Assembly: GCF_003710255.1 (NCBI RefSeq)
Contig: NZ_RHIB01000001.1
Location: 682,001-746,000 of the forward strand
DNA: 64,000 bases
Reading direction: 5' to 3'
Source: Alteribacter keqinensis
Lineage (GTDB): Bacteria > Bacillota > Bacilli > Bacillales > Salisediminibacteriaceae
Shown here: piece after piece, positions 33,631 to 44,601 of the stretch
How the letters are laid out: each line of letters begins with the position of its first letter
How positions within the stretch are numbered: the stretch's first letter is position 1
Program-made: the position numbers and the translations under genes
The notes under the pieces: generated by a model
Databases searched by the model: none
What the model was told of the DNA's origin: nothing
Seen by the model: the letters and a program-made list of their open reading frames with translations, nothing else

Positions 33631-35115
33631 TTATTTACCCAGCTCTCTTATAAGTGAGTCAGCAGCGTTCATTCCACTCAGTATAACCATAGGAGATCCT
33701 CCTCCTGGGTGCGTGCTTCCCCCTGCAAAGAACAGGTTGGACAGATCGGCACTCTGGTTATACGGACGCAGGAAGGTATCTGATCTGCGGTTGGACGCTA
33801 TACCGTAAAGTGAACCCCGGAACGCATAAAAACGGTTAGCAATGTCTTCTGGTGTGACTGTTTTTTTCGACTCTAAAAAAGGCCGGATGTCAATTCCATG
33901 TTCCCTCAAACGGTCAAAAATCAATGTCTCATACTCTTTTGTATCAACAGTCATGAGTCCTTTTTTTGTGAGAGGTGGTGCATTTACAAGAATGAACAGG
34001 TTGTCCCCGTCAGGAGATCGCAGGGGGTCTGTTTTTGAAGAAGTGCAGATGTAAATAGTCGGATCCTTCGCAAATGACTGGTGTGTAAAGATGGATTCGA
34101 ATTCGCCTTTGTAATCATCATTGAAGAAAACGTGATGATGGTGGAGGTCGAATCGCTTTCTGACTGCGACCATCATGACAAAGGCGGAAACAGATGGTGA
34201 GAATCGTTCCATTTTTTTATTTGAAAGGCCCGGCCTTACCCGTTCATCCAGAAGAGAGGGAACCTGGGTAAGTAAATCCCCGTTCATAACAGCCCCGTCT
34301 GCTTTATAGAAGTGATCTTCTTTCGTCACAACACCGGTAACACGGTGACTGCTCGTTTCAATTCTCTCAATTTCAGTTCCTGTCAGGATCGTTACCCCAA
34401 GCTTCCTGGCTGCTTTTGTGAGTCCTTTTGCGATCTCCACATTGCCCCCTTTTGTATAATAGACCCCATCATTCAATTCAAGGTGGCCGATCAGAGCAAA
34501 GGTAGCAGGAGAACGATAAGGAGAAGAACCAATATAAGTGGCATACCGGTTGAAGGCCTGAATAATTCTGCCATCTGAAAAAAACTGACGATGAAAGGCA
34601 TCAAGGCTTCTGAGTGGCTTAACGCTCATCAGGGCCTTTGCAAGAGGGAGGGACATATAGTCTTTCCAGGATGAAAAAGTCCTTTTCAGAAAATGAGTGT
34701 CAGCCAGTTCATACAGGTGTGACACTTCTTTTAAATAGGAACGATATCCTTTGGCGCTTTTTGGATCAAGACCCGCGAGTTCTTCTTCCATTCGTTCAGG
34801 GTCTGATGAAAAGCAGAATGATGATCCATCGGGAAAAGCATTTTTAGTGTGGGTAGTAAGGCGCTCAAAGGTAAAGTAATCGTCAGGGCTTTCTCCTGCT
34901 TCTTGCAGCACGTTTTGAAAAACATGAGGCATGGTAATCGTGTTGGGACCGAAGTCAAAAGTATAGGTACCGAGACGCACATCGTGAAGTTTCCCGCCTG
35001 TGTGGTCGTTTTTCTCAAAAAGCAGTACCTGGTGCCCCCTGCTCTGCAGACGGATTGATGCTGCAAGCCCTCCTAGGCCTCCCCCGATAACGGCAATTGT
35101 TTTCTTCTTACTCAT
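33631..35115 (-). CDS. crtP: Diapocarotene oxygenase CrtP/CrtNb-like
   Basis: The 494-residue FAD enzyme starts with IAVIGGGLGGLAASIR (7-22) and has DFGPNTITMPHVFQNVL, AFPDGSSF and FRGSLYGIASNRRSDTF, closer to S. aureus CrtP (SNRGAIYGVVADKK) than to CrtN. CrtP-type enzymes oxidise the terminal methyl group of diapocarotenes to an aldehyde or acid. Its gene ends an operon with a CrtQ-like glycosyltransferase and an acyltransferase, as expected for making a glycosyl ester. The start overlaps the end of the crtQ-like gene by four bases. No aldehyde dehydrogenase is nearby. Confidence 0.8.
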   Translation of the reverse strand: MSKKKTIAVIGGGLGGLAASIRLQSRGHQVLLFEKNDHTGGKLHDVRLGTYTFDFGPNTITMPHVFQNVLQEAGESPDDYFTFERLTTHTKNAFPDGSSFCFSSDPERMEEELAGLDPKSAKGYRSYLKEVSHLYELADTHFLKRTFSSWKDYMSLPLAKALMSVKPLRSLDAFHRQFFSDGRIIQAFNRYATYIGSSPYRSPATFALIGHLELNDGVYYTKGGNVEIAKGLTKAARKLGVTILTGTEIERIETSSHRVTGVVTKEDHFYKADGAVMNGDLLTQVPSLLDERVRPGLSNKKMERFSPSVSAFVMMVAVRKRFDLHHHHVFFNDDYKGEFESIFTHQSFAKDPTIYICTSSKTDPLRSPDGDNLFILVNAPPLTKKGLMTVDTKEYETLIFDRLREHGIDIRPFLESKKTVTPEDIANRFYAFRGSLYGIASNRRSDTFLRPYNQSADLSNLFFAGGSTHPGGGSPMVILSGMNAADSLIRELGK

Positions 35116-36230
35116 TTATAAACCCTTCCTTTCCAGCTGAACCCTTTTTTAAACAGCCCAAGATAGGCAGAATACCAGAGCAGGATTACGGTCACAAAAG
35201 CAGATGCGGGCATTAGAAGGGCAATCCATTTTTTTTGGCCGGTTGCAAAATCCACAACGGCTTTTTGCAGAACTCCAAGGAGGAAGGGAATAAAATATAC
35301 GGCAGGAAGTGTGCCTGTAATCCCAAGGACTGCCCAATACAATGGAACGATATAAACAGCGGTATAGAGAATTGTCAGTAAAAGCACGAGTAAGAGGGAA
35401 CGTCCCAGACCGGGAAACATATTTTTAGAGAAGCCTTCCCATACTTCTTGGTCTGAATTATACATATCGCAGGTCACGTGAGAAGTAATATTTGCAAGTT
35501 TCACCCGGTATCCCGACTTCTTCAGCTCCCGGGAGATATGAACGTCCTCCACAAGGGAATCCTTGACGGAACGGTGGCCTCCGATGTGGTCATAAGACTC
35601 TCGCCTGAACATCATAAATGCCCCGTGAGCAGCTGTAGCAGGAGGGTATACAGTGAGGTTTGCAAGAAGAACAGGCAGATGAAAGTGTACAACAAAATGC
35701 TGCATGGGTACTAGTAAATGACCGAGGATTCCTTTCACCGGGCAGCGGGGAAATCCAGTAATAAGCCCTGTTCCTGGTTCAAAAGACATGACCATAGATT
35801 CAATGGTCCCGGGAGCAAGCGTTACATCAGCGTCCATAAATAAAGCATATTCAGAATTACCGTGTCTCGAAAGCTGATAACAGGCATGGACCTTACCTAC
35901 CCACCCATCAGGGAGATGCCCTCCATTAAGGAGATGAAAGCGGGTGTCTCCTGATGTGAGTTCTTCAATAAGAGTGCCGGTTTTATCAGTAGACCCATCA
36001 TCAAGAAGGTAAATCGTTAATTCAGGGTACGATAGCTTCTTCAGGTTGCTGATGAGGACTGGTACGTTTCTTTCTTCGTTTCTGAGCGGAACATAAATAT
36101 TCACTGAAGGCCAGGGAGTACTTTGTTTCGCAGAACCGGGTTGGATGCTTTTTATCTTTGGAAGGGAGAGGGTATTAAGCAATGTGAAAGCCAGACTCAA
36201 TACCAGTATCGTTATGACAAACGTAAGCAT
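35112..36230 (-). CDS. crtQ: Membrane glycosyltransferase family 2, CrtQ-like
   Basis: The 372-residue protein has an N-terminal membrane helix (1-22), a GT-A domain with DDGSTD (77-82), GWVGKVHACYQ (109-119) and the metal-binding DAD at 133-135, the acceptor acidic pair in LVEDVHISREL, and two to three C-terminal helices. The order matches S. aureus CrtQ (DGKWYGKSHACYQ, FVDADVTF), which glycosylates diaponeurosporenoate. The start at the MLTF methionine (36230) overlaps the previous stop by one base; the upstream-extended frame lies inside the acyltransferase gene. Confidence 0.8.
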   Translation of the reverse strand: MLTFVITILVLSLAFTLLNTLSLPKIKSIQPGSAKQSTPWPSVNIYVPLRNEERNVPVLISNLKKLSYPELTIYLLDDGSTDKTGTLIEELTSGDTRFHLLNGGHLPDGWVGKVHACYQLSRHGNSEYALFMDADVTLAPGTIESMVMSFEPGTGLITGFPRCPVKGILGHLLVPMQHFVVHFHLPVLLANLTVYPPATAAHGAFMMFRRESYDHIGGHRSVKDSLVEDVHISRELKKSGYRVKLANITSHVTCDMYNSDQEVWEGFSKNMFPGLGRSLLLVLLLTILYTAVYIVPLYWAVLGITGTLPAVYFIPFLLGVLQKAVVDFATGQKKWIALLMPASAFVTVILLWYSAYLGLFKKGFSWKGRVYK

Positions 36231-36964
36231 TAGTTTTCTTCCCTTCCCGTTAAACACACAGCTTTTTTCTTGAAACGGTGGTACCACTTCTCTCCGATGG
36301 TGATGCTTCCATCCACAAATACGTCGAAGTGCTCCGTTTTCCCGTTCACTACCTGTCTCTTTACTGCGTCGAGCTGTATGGTCATTGCTTCCTCGAGCTG
36401 ACGTGTGGCTGCCTGGCGGTTTTTGTCATCTCCGATTGATACTGACTTTCCGATATGGATAAAAAACTCAGGATGCTGCTCGTGGAAAAGGGTGTGGTAA
36501 AACGTAATAGGAACCACTTCGCAGTTTCGTGCTTTCTGAATTAAGTAACTCGTCCCGTGCTGAAAGGTAAAGGGACGTTCATCTACGTGGCGTTCTTCCC
36601 CCTGAGGGAAAACGAACAGGGCTTTTCCTTCATCCAGAAGTGAAGATGCACGTGTAAGAGATCGGAGTACGGAAGTATAAGATGATGAATTGACAGGAAA
36701 AGCCCCCAGTTTCATGAAGAACGGAAACTTCTTAAGCCCATCTTCACTCATAAGAGCATAGCCGTCCTGTTTTAACAGGTACCTGTTCAGCTGGAATAAC
36801 ACAAGACTGTCCCACCATGAGCTGTGGTTAATATAAAAGAGAACCCCCCTTTTATGAGAGGAGGGCACCCAGTCATTTTTTACTTTTATGGTGTGAAAGT
36901 GCTTTGACAGAAGTCTTTTATTGTATAAAGAAAAGAGCGCTTCAAATAATGGTTTTTTCTTCAC
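36230..36964 (-). CDS. PlsC-like acyltransferase of the carotenoid operon (CrtO-like role)
   Basis: The 244-residue protein contains the acyltransferase motif NHSSWWD (46-52; His47 and Asp52) and FVFPQGEERH in place of FPEGTR. It belongs to the 1-acylglycerol-phosphate acyltransferase-like group. Next to crtQ, it probably esterifies the sugar of a glycosylated carotenoid with a fatty acid, the role CrtO has in staphyloxanthin, though CrtO itself is a different type of protein. GTG at 36964 was chosen because GGAGG lies 8 bases away; the longer ATG frame to 37051 lies within the cruF-like gene. Overlap with that gene is 23 bases. Confidence 0.75.
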   Translation of the reverse strand: MKKKPLFEALFSLYNKRLLSKHFHTIKVKNDWVPSSHKRGVLFYINHSSWWDSLVLFQLNRYLLKQDGYALMSEDGLKKFPFFMKLGAFPVNSSSYTSVLRSLTRASSLLDEGKALFVFPQGEERHVDERPFTFQHGTSYLIQKARNCEVVPITFYHTLFHEQHPEFFIHIGKSVSIGDDKNRQAATRQLEEAMTIQLDAVKRQVVNGKTEHFDVFVDGSITIGEKWYHRFKKKAVCLTGREEN

Positions 36965-37751
36965 GTGGAATGCCTCCGTTCCGGCTTTTGCGAAGGGAAA
37001 AATCGATTGAATAAATAACGAGCAAACACACCGATGAAACGGCTGAAGCAAGGAAAAGTCCGTTCACAAGAGCTACGATTATGAACATGAGCGTCATGAG
37101 AAGATACAGCCAGCGCATGTTCCGGGACCAGTCGGACCGGGCTGTTGTCCGCCAGACTCCATTCTTGCGTCCTAAAAGGAAAATAACAGTATGGAGAACA
37201 AAAGACAGTACAAACCATCCCAGGTAATTAGAAAAAGGAATCCCGTAATAGAAACCGTCATCAAGCCAGACCCAGTATTCTTTTACATCGTAAGCAACAG
37301 GGTCAATAATCAAATCTATACCTACTGCAATAAGGGATGCGTACAAAGTATAGACAGCAAAGGCGAATCTGCCTGCAACTTCCCCCAGAGGCTTTGCAAG
37401 GACGTGGGAAGTACCTATGACCATCAGCCAGGCAAAGCCGATCGTAACAGGAACCCCGATTAATTTCGGACCGAAGTCTGTTTTATAAACGTAGTCACCA
37501 AAGAACAGTCCTGTCGCTACTCCAAACGACTCCATAATCATGGACAGTGAGAAAACGACGCCGATAAAAATGAGTCCCAGGACCTTGTTATATGTACGGT
37601 AAAAAAACACCGCTGCCAAAAGACCGCTCGTAATTAAAAATACGACATTTGCCCATTCTAACCATGGAGGGACCAAGTCAAAACTCAGTAAAAATACGCC
37701 ACAAATGTACCAGATAATAAAAAAGCGGAATAAATACGTGTCAAAGCGCAT
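36942..37751 (-). CDS. cruF: CruF-like carotenoid biosynthesis protein (DUF422)
   Basis: The 269-residue polytopic membrane protein has about seven helices and the DUF422/CruF pattern: FGDYVYKTDFGPKLIGVPVTIGFAWLMVI and LYASLIAVGIDLIIDPVA...WVWLDDGFYYGIPFSNYLGWF. CruF enzymes are carotenoid 1',2'-hydratases (myxol and bacterioruberin pathways) and act on psi end groups. Diapocarotenes of C30 type also have open ends, so a hydratase role is possible, but some DUF422 members in Bacillales may have another role. It is the first gene of the minus-strand carotenoid operon. Confidence 0.75.
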   Translation of the reverse strand: MRFDTYLFRFFIIWYICGVFLLSFDLVPPWLEWANVVFLITSGLLAAVFFYRTYNKVLGLIFIGVVFSLSMIMESFGVATGLFFGDYVYKTDFGPKLIGVPVTIGFAWLMVIGTSHVLAKPLGEVAGRFAFAVYTLYASLIAVGIDLIIDPVAYDVKEYWVWLDDGFYYGIPFSNYLGWFVLSFVLHTVIFLLGRKNGVWRTTARSDWSRNMRWLYLLMTLMFIIVALVNGLFLASAVSSVCLLVIYSIDFSLRKSRNGGIPREEKTII

Positions 37752-38120
37752 CGTGCAACCCCCTTTTAAAAGCTCGGCTTGTATACGTTCAGGAGAAACC
37801 CATAAACGCTAACAGAGAGCCTGTAAGAAAAAGTATATCGGAAAAGGAAAAAGGTGTACAACAATTTGATAGTTTTTGTATAACGAAAATCCTGTCATTG
37901 TTTATAAAATGACGAGACTTGCAGTAGCGGGGCTCAGGTTGTACCAGCACGAGGAGGTTTGCGGCACTGCGTCAGTTAAGGAAGGCAAGCAGATATCTTA
38001 AGCAGGAAAATGCACAAAGAAAAAAATACAAAAAACGTATCAATCAGCGTCTGCCTTGATGTATATACAGGGTTTCAGTTACGATGATACAGGTATACAT
38101 TGAAGATAAAGGAGATCATA
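37752..38120. other. Intergenic stretch between cruF-like gene and HAD phosphatase gene
   Basis: Divergent promoter region of 369 bp. It is A+T-rich near 37830-37910. A GC-richer part at 37912-37990 (GCGGGGCTCAGG, CACGAGGAGGTTTGCGGCAC) resembles eroded intergenic repeats but was not matched to R1 or R2 with confidence. No gene is seen. Confidence 0.4.
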
Positions 38121-38984
38121 ATGAATAAAATTCGATTAATAGCTACAGATATGGACGGAACATTATTAAACAGTGAACGAAAAATTCCGCAGGCAAACAT
38201 TGAGGCCATCCGCTATGCCGAATCACAAGGAGTGACAGTAGCCGTAGCTACGGGAAGGGACTTCACAGAAGCGGTGGAACCATTAAAAGAAGCAGGGCTC
38301 CGCCTGCCCCTCATTTGCGTAAATGGTGCGGAAATGAGAAACACAAACGGGGATATCTTATCACAGGTTCCTCTCGGCTATAAGCTTTATAACAAGATGG
38401 CTCCTATACTGAAGGAAGAGGATGTCTATTACGAAGTTTATACAACTAAAGGGTCATTTACAGCAGATCCGCAAAAAGGACTCGACATTGTTGTGAATAT
38501 CATGATGAGTACAGGAGAATTCTCATCCTACGATGAAGTGATGCGGGTTGCCGAAGAGCGCTTTCAGGAAGGAGCAGTCAATGTCGTCAGAAATTACGAA
38601 GAAATTCTGACTGATGACGTGAAACTGTATAAACTTCTGGCTTTTTCAGAGAACAATGAGAACCGGTTAAGAGCAAAGGAACGGCTTTTGAATCTAGGGG
38701 ACATTACTGTAAGTGCTTCTGCATCTGAAAACCTTGAGATTACCCACAGAAATGCAACCAAGGGGTTTGCTCTTAAAAACCTTGCCGAACGGCTTGAGGT
38801 TTCAATGGAGAACACGATGGCTATCGGTGATAATCTTAACGATCTCTCCATGCTCGAAATGGCAGGTACTGCTGTGGCTATGGAAAACGGAGAAGAGGAA
38901 GTAAAGGAGATAAGCCATTTCGTGACGTTACAAAATACAGAGAACGGTGTGGCAGAGGCTATTTACCGGGTGCTCGGAAAATAA
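38121..38984 (+). CDS. Cof-type HAD-IIB phosphatase (YxeH-like)
   Basis: The 287-residue protein has motif I DMDGTLLN with nucleophile Asp10, VATGRD of motif II, a C2B cap and the C-terminal AIGDNLNDLSMLEMAG of motif IV. It is a small-molecule phosphatase of the YxeH/YwpJ group acting on sugar phosphates or flavin-type substrates; substrate not predictable. The second methionine is the start because AAAGGAGATC precedes it. A strong terminator follows, facing the purine permease gene. Confidence 0.85.
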   Translation: MNKIRLIATDMDGTLLNSERKIPQANIEAIRYAESQGVTVAVATGRDFTEAVEPLKEAGLRLPLICVNGAEMRNTNGDILSQVPLGYKLYNKMAPILKEEDVYYEVYTTKGSFTADPQKGLDIVVNIMMSTGEFSSYDEVMRVAEERFQEGAVNVVRNYEEILTDDVKLYKLLAFSENNENRLRAKERLLNLGDITVSASASENLEITHRNATKGFALKNLAERLEVSMENTMAIGDNLNDLSMLEMAGTAVAMENGEEEVKEISHFVTLQNTENGVAEAIYRVLGK

Positions 38985-38995
38985 ACGTTCTATAT

Positions 38996-39033
38996 AAAAC
39001 CCCCGGAGGCTCAAATGAGCATCCGGGGGTTTT
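38996..39033. terminator. Bidirectional terminator between HAD gene and purine permease gene
   Basis: AAAACCCCCGGA pairs with TCCGGGGGTTTT across a loop, with one mismatch. Serves both convergent genes. Confidence 0.85.
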
Positions 39034-39036
39034 GAG

Positions 39037-41155
<2,119 letters not shown>

Positions 41156-41198
41156 TCATTAGTGGGTTATAAAGACAAAGGCTTTGTTAAACTCAGGT

Positions 41199-41258
41199 GT
41201 TGATTTCAGCTCGTTGCACTCCCTTTCTACGAGGTGCCGCGCATTCGCTGCAATCAAC
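41199..41258. repeat. Dispersed repeat family R1, deleted copy inside the xpt leader
   Basis: GTTGATTTCAGCTCGTTGCACTCC runs to CGCATTCGCTGCAATCAAC; in reverse complement both ends match R1 while the GC-rich middle is lost. It lies between the riboswitch terminator and the xpt ribosome site, so it is transcribed as part of the leader. Confidence 0.6.
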
Positions 41259-41298
41259 ATTGTTATTAAATCAACAATGATCTTTAACACAGCAAAGA

Positions 41299-41353
41299 CA
41301 AAAAAGCCCGGTGCATGCCTTACTTGTTTGTACAAGTGAAAGGCGCACCGGGC
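41299..41353 (-). terminator. Expression-platform terminator of the purine riboswitch
   Basis: On the minus strand GCCCGGTGCGCC...ACTTGT pairs with ACAAGTAAGGCATGCACCGGGC and is followed by TTTTTT. It lies downstream of the aptamer and upstream of xpt. Confidence 0.85.
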
Positions 41354-41442
41354 TGGGGCGTTTTAGCTGCTTCAAAATAGACACATAGCTATACGGAATT
41401 CCGGGTATAGTAAGGTAGTCCATTATCCAAGCTGACCTTTTC

Positions 41443-41511
41443 ACTCGTAGTCAAACAATTTACGGTTGTTTGGTAGAGACTTGTGAGCCATATTCTCACC
41501 GTTATACGAGT
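41443..41511 (-). ncRNA. Purine riboswitch aptamer, guanine type
   Basis: The minus strand reads the full three-way junction: P1 ACTCGT/ACGAGT, J1/2 ATAACG, P2-L2 with the ATATGG loop, the AGTCTCTACC junction and L3 with CCGTAAA, then GACTA. The C in GACTA (position 74 equivalent) indicates guanine/hypoxanthine rather than adenine. Loop residues for the L2-L3 contact are conserved. It controls the xpt-permease operon by transcription termination. Confidence 0.95.
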
Positions 41512-41746
41512 ATTTTTTTAACGAATGATCTGATTATAGCACAGCTTTTTCGAGAAAAAAACCTTTATTTCCGAACTTAATTATCACTTATCTTTTGTTT
41601 GTTCGTGTTTTGCTGTGATGGTAAGAGGTGGATGCGATAGGAACCGAGAAAAAACATTTTACAACACGGGTACTTATCGTTTAAACTATATCATTGCGTG
41701 GAACATGTACATACAAATGAAAAATCATGAAAGAAAGGTGATTCAA

Positions 41747-42280
41747 ATGCTGAAGAAATTATTTGGTCTTGATAAGAAAGAGGAGAAAAAACCTGAGGTT
41801 CAAATGCCTGAAGCTGACGGGAAGGATGTTGTAGTCTCTCCGATTACAGGAAAAGCCGTATCTCTGTCCGAAGTACCTGACCCGACATTTGCAGAAAAAA
41901 TGATGGGTGACGGAATTGCCATCCAGCCAAGCGAAGGTACGGTAGTTTCCCCGGTTCACGGTGAAATTGTTCAGCTATTCCCTACTAAGCATGCCGTAGG
42001 ACTTCGTACAGTAAACGGTGTTGAAATTCTCATTCACATCGGAATTGAAACAGTAAATATGCAGGGGGAAGGTTTTGAAGCTTTCGTAAAAGAAGGGGAT
42101 AAAGTAGCAGCCGGAGATAAGCTTATTACGTTTGATATGGACCTTGTAAACGAAAAGGCCGAAAGCACGATTACACCGATCATCATTACAAACGGCGATG
42201 CTGTCAGTGAACTGCAAAAAGAAGAGAACATTGATGTAACAAAAGGTGAAACATCGATCCTTACCATTACTGTTAAGTAA
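41747..42280 (+). CDS. crr: PTS glucose-type IIA component (EIIA-Glc, Crr)
   Basis: The 177-residue protein is a stand-alone EIIA-Glc domain: SPITGKAVSLSEVPDPTFAEKMMGDG, His82 in KHAVGL and His97 in HIGIETV, the phosphorylated residue. It accepts phosphate from HPr and passes it to IIBC sugar permeases that lack their own IIA. Start at ATG 41747 after AAAGGTG; the upstream frame to 41615 has no ribosome site and is poor in typical sequence. No permease gene adjoins it. Confidence 0.9.
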   Translation: MLKKLFGLDKKEEKKPEVQMPEADGKDVVVSPITGKAVSLSEVPDPTFAEKMMGDGIAIQPSEGTVVSPVHGEIVQLFPTKHAVGLRTVNGVEILIHIGIETVNMQGEGFEAFVKEGDKVAAGDKLITFDMDLVNEKAESTITPIIITNGDAVSELQKEENIDVTKGETSILTITVK

Positions 42281-42288
42281 ATACCATT

Positions 42289-42321
42289 AAAAAAACACCC
42301 TGCAATGAGGGTGTTTTTTTA
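42289..42321. terminator. Bidirectional terminator between crr and ycgQ-like gene
   Basis: AAAAAAACACCC pairs with GGGTGTTTTTTT around a short loop; 7 A and 7 T at its ends allow use by both convergent genes. Confidence 0.85.
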
Positions 42322-42330
42322 ATGGTGAAA

Positions 42331-43323
42331 CTACCGGAAACTCGGATAAACATAAGGAGAATCCGGCTCATCAACTTCAGTCAGCTCGGCATTTGAAATG
42401 ACCGGAAGACGGTATCCGTTGTACTCACCAGCTTCAATTGTCCCGTATGCATGAATCCAGGTGTCTTCTTCGATGTCTTTCGCTTCATCCGAGTCAATGA
42501 GTGTTCCATAAACTCCGGCGTCGGCTGTACAGCAGGTCATGGAAAAACGGGCTGCCACCAGCTGATTGTCATCAAAGTCAGGCTCACGGTAAGCAAAGCC
42601 GATCATTTCAATTTCCTTGCCGATGAATTTCTCTAAATGAACGTCCATAACTGTCATAATATCCAGGTAGTTCTCTTCTGTCACCGTGATCACATCTTCA
42701 TGTTCAAGACGCTCTGCCAGCTCCACATAATACTGATCGAAGCCCTCCTGATCATAAAAATCTTCTATAGTATAATGTTCGTCAAGTTCATCGGTGTTTT
42801 CACCATCATCCTGACTGCCTTCCTCCAACTCTTCCATATAGGCATCAGGATCTTCAAGATAAGCTTCGGCCCGGCTCGGCTCACCTGATTCTTCTGCTTG
42901 ATCAGAAGGGGGGGAAGCAGCTGAAACGGCAGGTGAATTCCCGCTTCCCAGAGTCATACCGCGGTTTTGAGCAGCAGAGCTGTCCAAGCTTCTGTCCGGA
43001 AGAACAAAACCAAGGAGAACAGGAAGGATAAAGACACTGTAAATAGCCAGTTTTACAAAAGGCGGACCTGGAATTTTATGGTCGTGCCCGCAACTGCAGG
43101 AAGCCCCATGCTCGTGATCGTGCTCTTTACGGGTACTTCGGAAAATTTGTATTGTACCAAGGAGAAAGAACGTCACAAGGGCAAAATAAACAAAGGGCAT
43201 CATCTTGGGTGCAATATAATAAATGATGTTGCCGCTTATTGTAAGCCAGAGCATAAGCAGCGCAAAGCCGATTAAAATAATACCCTGGATGAAAGCATGA
43301 AATGAAGCATCATATTGTTTCAT
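42331..43323 (-). CDS. ycgQ: TIGR03943-family membrane protein (YcgQ-like)
   Basis: The 330-residue protein has two pairs of N-terminal membrane helices (about 10-60 and 88-110) with a His/Cys-rich loop between them (HDHEHGASCSCGHDHK, about 68-83), a long acidic low-complexity stretch (145-185), and a conserved C-terminal domain with MTCCTADAG and HAYGTIEAGEYNG. It always seems to travel with a YcgR-type permease, which follows downstream. The metal-binding look of the loop suggests a metal or thiol-related function, but none is established to my knowledge. Confidence 0.8.
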   Translation of the reverse strand: MKQYDASFHAFIQGIILIGFALLMLWLTISGNIIYYIAPKMMPFVYFALVTFFLLGTIQIFRSTRKEHDHEHGASCSCGHDHKIPGPPFVKLAIYSVFILPVLLGFVLPDRSLDSSAAQNRGMTLGSGNSPAVSAASPPSDQAEESGEPSRAEAYLEDPDAYMEELEEGSQDDGENTDELDEHYTIEDFYDQEGFDQYYVELAERLEHEDVITVTEENYLDIMTVMDVHLEKFIGKEIEMIGFAYREPDFDDNQLVAARFSMTCCTADAGVYGTLIDSDEAKDIEEDTWIHAYGTIEAGEYNGYRLPVISNAELTEVDEPDSPYVYPSFR

Positions 43324-43348
43324 TAAATCTGAACCTCCACTTTACATA

Positions 43349-44404
43349 TTAAAACCATTGATACCAGTTTGGCAGAATAAACTGATTTAGAAGAATAATG
43401 GCAGCAAATACTACGATCGTCACAATGATCATAAAGGCAATAACGAACTTCGCCCGGAAATAAGCGAACAGCATAAAGGTATTTTTTAAATCAAGCATCG
43501 GGCCATAAACCAGGAACCCGATTAGAGAGGCTGTGGTGAAGTTTTGACCGAATGAAGCAGCTACAAATGCGTCCGCTTCTGAACACAAGGATAAAAGATA
43601 GGCAAATCCCATCATGACAAGTACTGAAGAGTACTCGTTTGCACCGATTGTCTGCAGAACCTGGCGGTCAAGAAAGGTCTGAAACAAGGCTGCGATAAGT
43701 GCTCCGAGAATTAAGTATTTTCCCATCAGGAAAAACTCATCCACAGCATGATAAACGGTTTCTTTCACTCTGTTCATGAAACTCGGTTTCCCAGAATGAT
43801 GGTTATGTACCACAGGTGAGTGGTCTTCCTGTTTCTTTGCACGAAGCTGGTAACTGTTGCGGAACAGCATGTAGAGAATCGCACCGATAATAATGGATAG
43901 AACAAATGCCAGGGACATTCTCGAAAGAAGTACCGGATGTGTCCAGTCTGATCCAAATGCAAAAAAGGTTGAAGCAAAAACGATCGGGTTCAAAATCGGT
44001 GCAGCAACAAGGAAAACGACGCCTACGTGAAGAGGCATTCCTTTTTTAACCAGTCTTGCCACAACCGGAACGATTGCACATTCACAAAGAGGGAAGATGG
44101 CGCCGAGAACAGCTGCCGGAAATAAAGCCCCCAGAGCATTTTTAGGAAGGTAACGCTTAATGGTTTCTTCTGATACATAAATCTGTATAAGGGCAGAAAC
44201 GAAAACACCGAGTAAGATAAATGGGATTGCTTCTAAAACAATACTTAGAAAGATGGTATTTACATTGACCCACGCAGCCGGCAGATCTTGAATATACTGT
44301 GTATTACTGAGGCGGTCACTAAAGAGAAAGAGGAATAAAAAGAGAAGCAAAAGCCCCATTCCAATTAAATCCTTTCCCCAGGACCTTACCTGTTTTGGTT
44401 CCAT
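43349..44404 (-). CDS. ycgR: YcgR-like permease (DUF318/UPF0718)
   Basis: The 351-residue protein has about eight membrane helices in two repeats, with FPLCECAIVPVVARLVKKGMPLHVGVVFLVAAPILNP and a second SEADAFVAASFGQ half. The CEC motif in a helix end is typical of this permease family. A His-rich loop (SPVVHNHHSGKP) adds to the metal-like theme of its partner. Substrate is unknown. Start at MEPKQ because ACAGGAGAG precedes it. First gene of the ycgR-ycgQ operon. Confidence 0.82.
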   Translation of the reverse strand: MEPKQVRSWGKDLIGMGLLLLFLFLFLFSDRLSNTQYIQDLPAAWVNVNTIFLSIVLEAIPFILLGVFVSALIQIYVSEETIKRYLPKNALGALFPAAVLGAIFPLCECAIVPVVARLVKKGMPLHVGVVFLVAAPILNPIVFASTFFAFGSDWTHPVLLSRMSLAFVLSIIIGAILYMLFRNSYQLRAKKQEDHSPVVHNHHSGKPSFMNRVKETVYHAVDEFFLMGKYLILGALIAALFQTFLDRQVLQTIGANEYSSVLVMMGFAYLLSLCSEADAFVAASFGQNFTTASLIGFLVYGPMLDLKNTFMLFAYFRAKFVIAFMIIVTIVVFAAIILLNQFILPNWYQWF

Positions 44405-44541
44405 ATCCGACTCTCCTGTTCGATTATATGACTGGTAAAACAAATTATGAGAATAGTAAAACCAACACTGAGAATTATTCTAGCAGAGCCCTGTATGAAG
44501 GTAAATGGCTCTATTTAATTTTAATAGAAAAGAAACAAAGA

Positions 44542-44600
44542 GAGGGCGGCTCATAAGGTTGCATTCTACCTCATGAGTCACCCTCAGAATACGTTTTATT
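44542..44600. terminator. Hairpin of family R3 near the end of uppP
   Basis: GAGGGCGGCTCATAAGGT pairs with ACCTCATGAGTCACCCTC with two mismatches. It lies just after the uppP stop on the minus strand, but without a good T-run on that side. Confidence 0.6.
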
Positions 44601-44601
44601 T

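Noticed and set aside
41615-41746. N-terminal extension of Crr
   Set aside because: It has no ribosome site and does not resemble any part of EIIA proteins.
44469-44483. TGAGAATTATTCTAG as a Fur or Zur box upstream of ycgR
   Set aside because: It matches the 7-1-7 Fur pattern at only about 10 of 14 positions, too weak in AT-rich DNA to list as a site.
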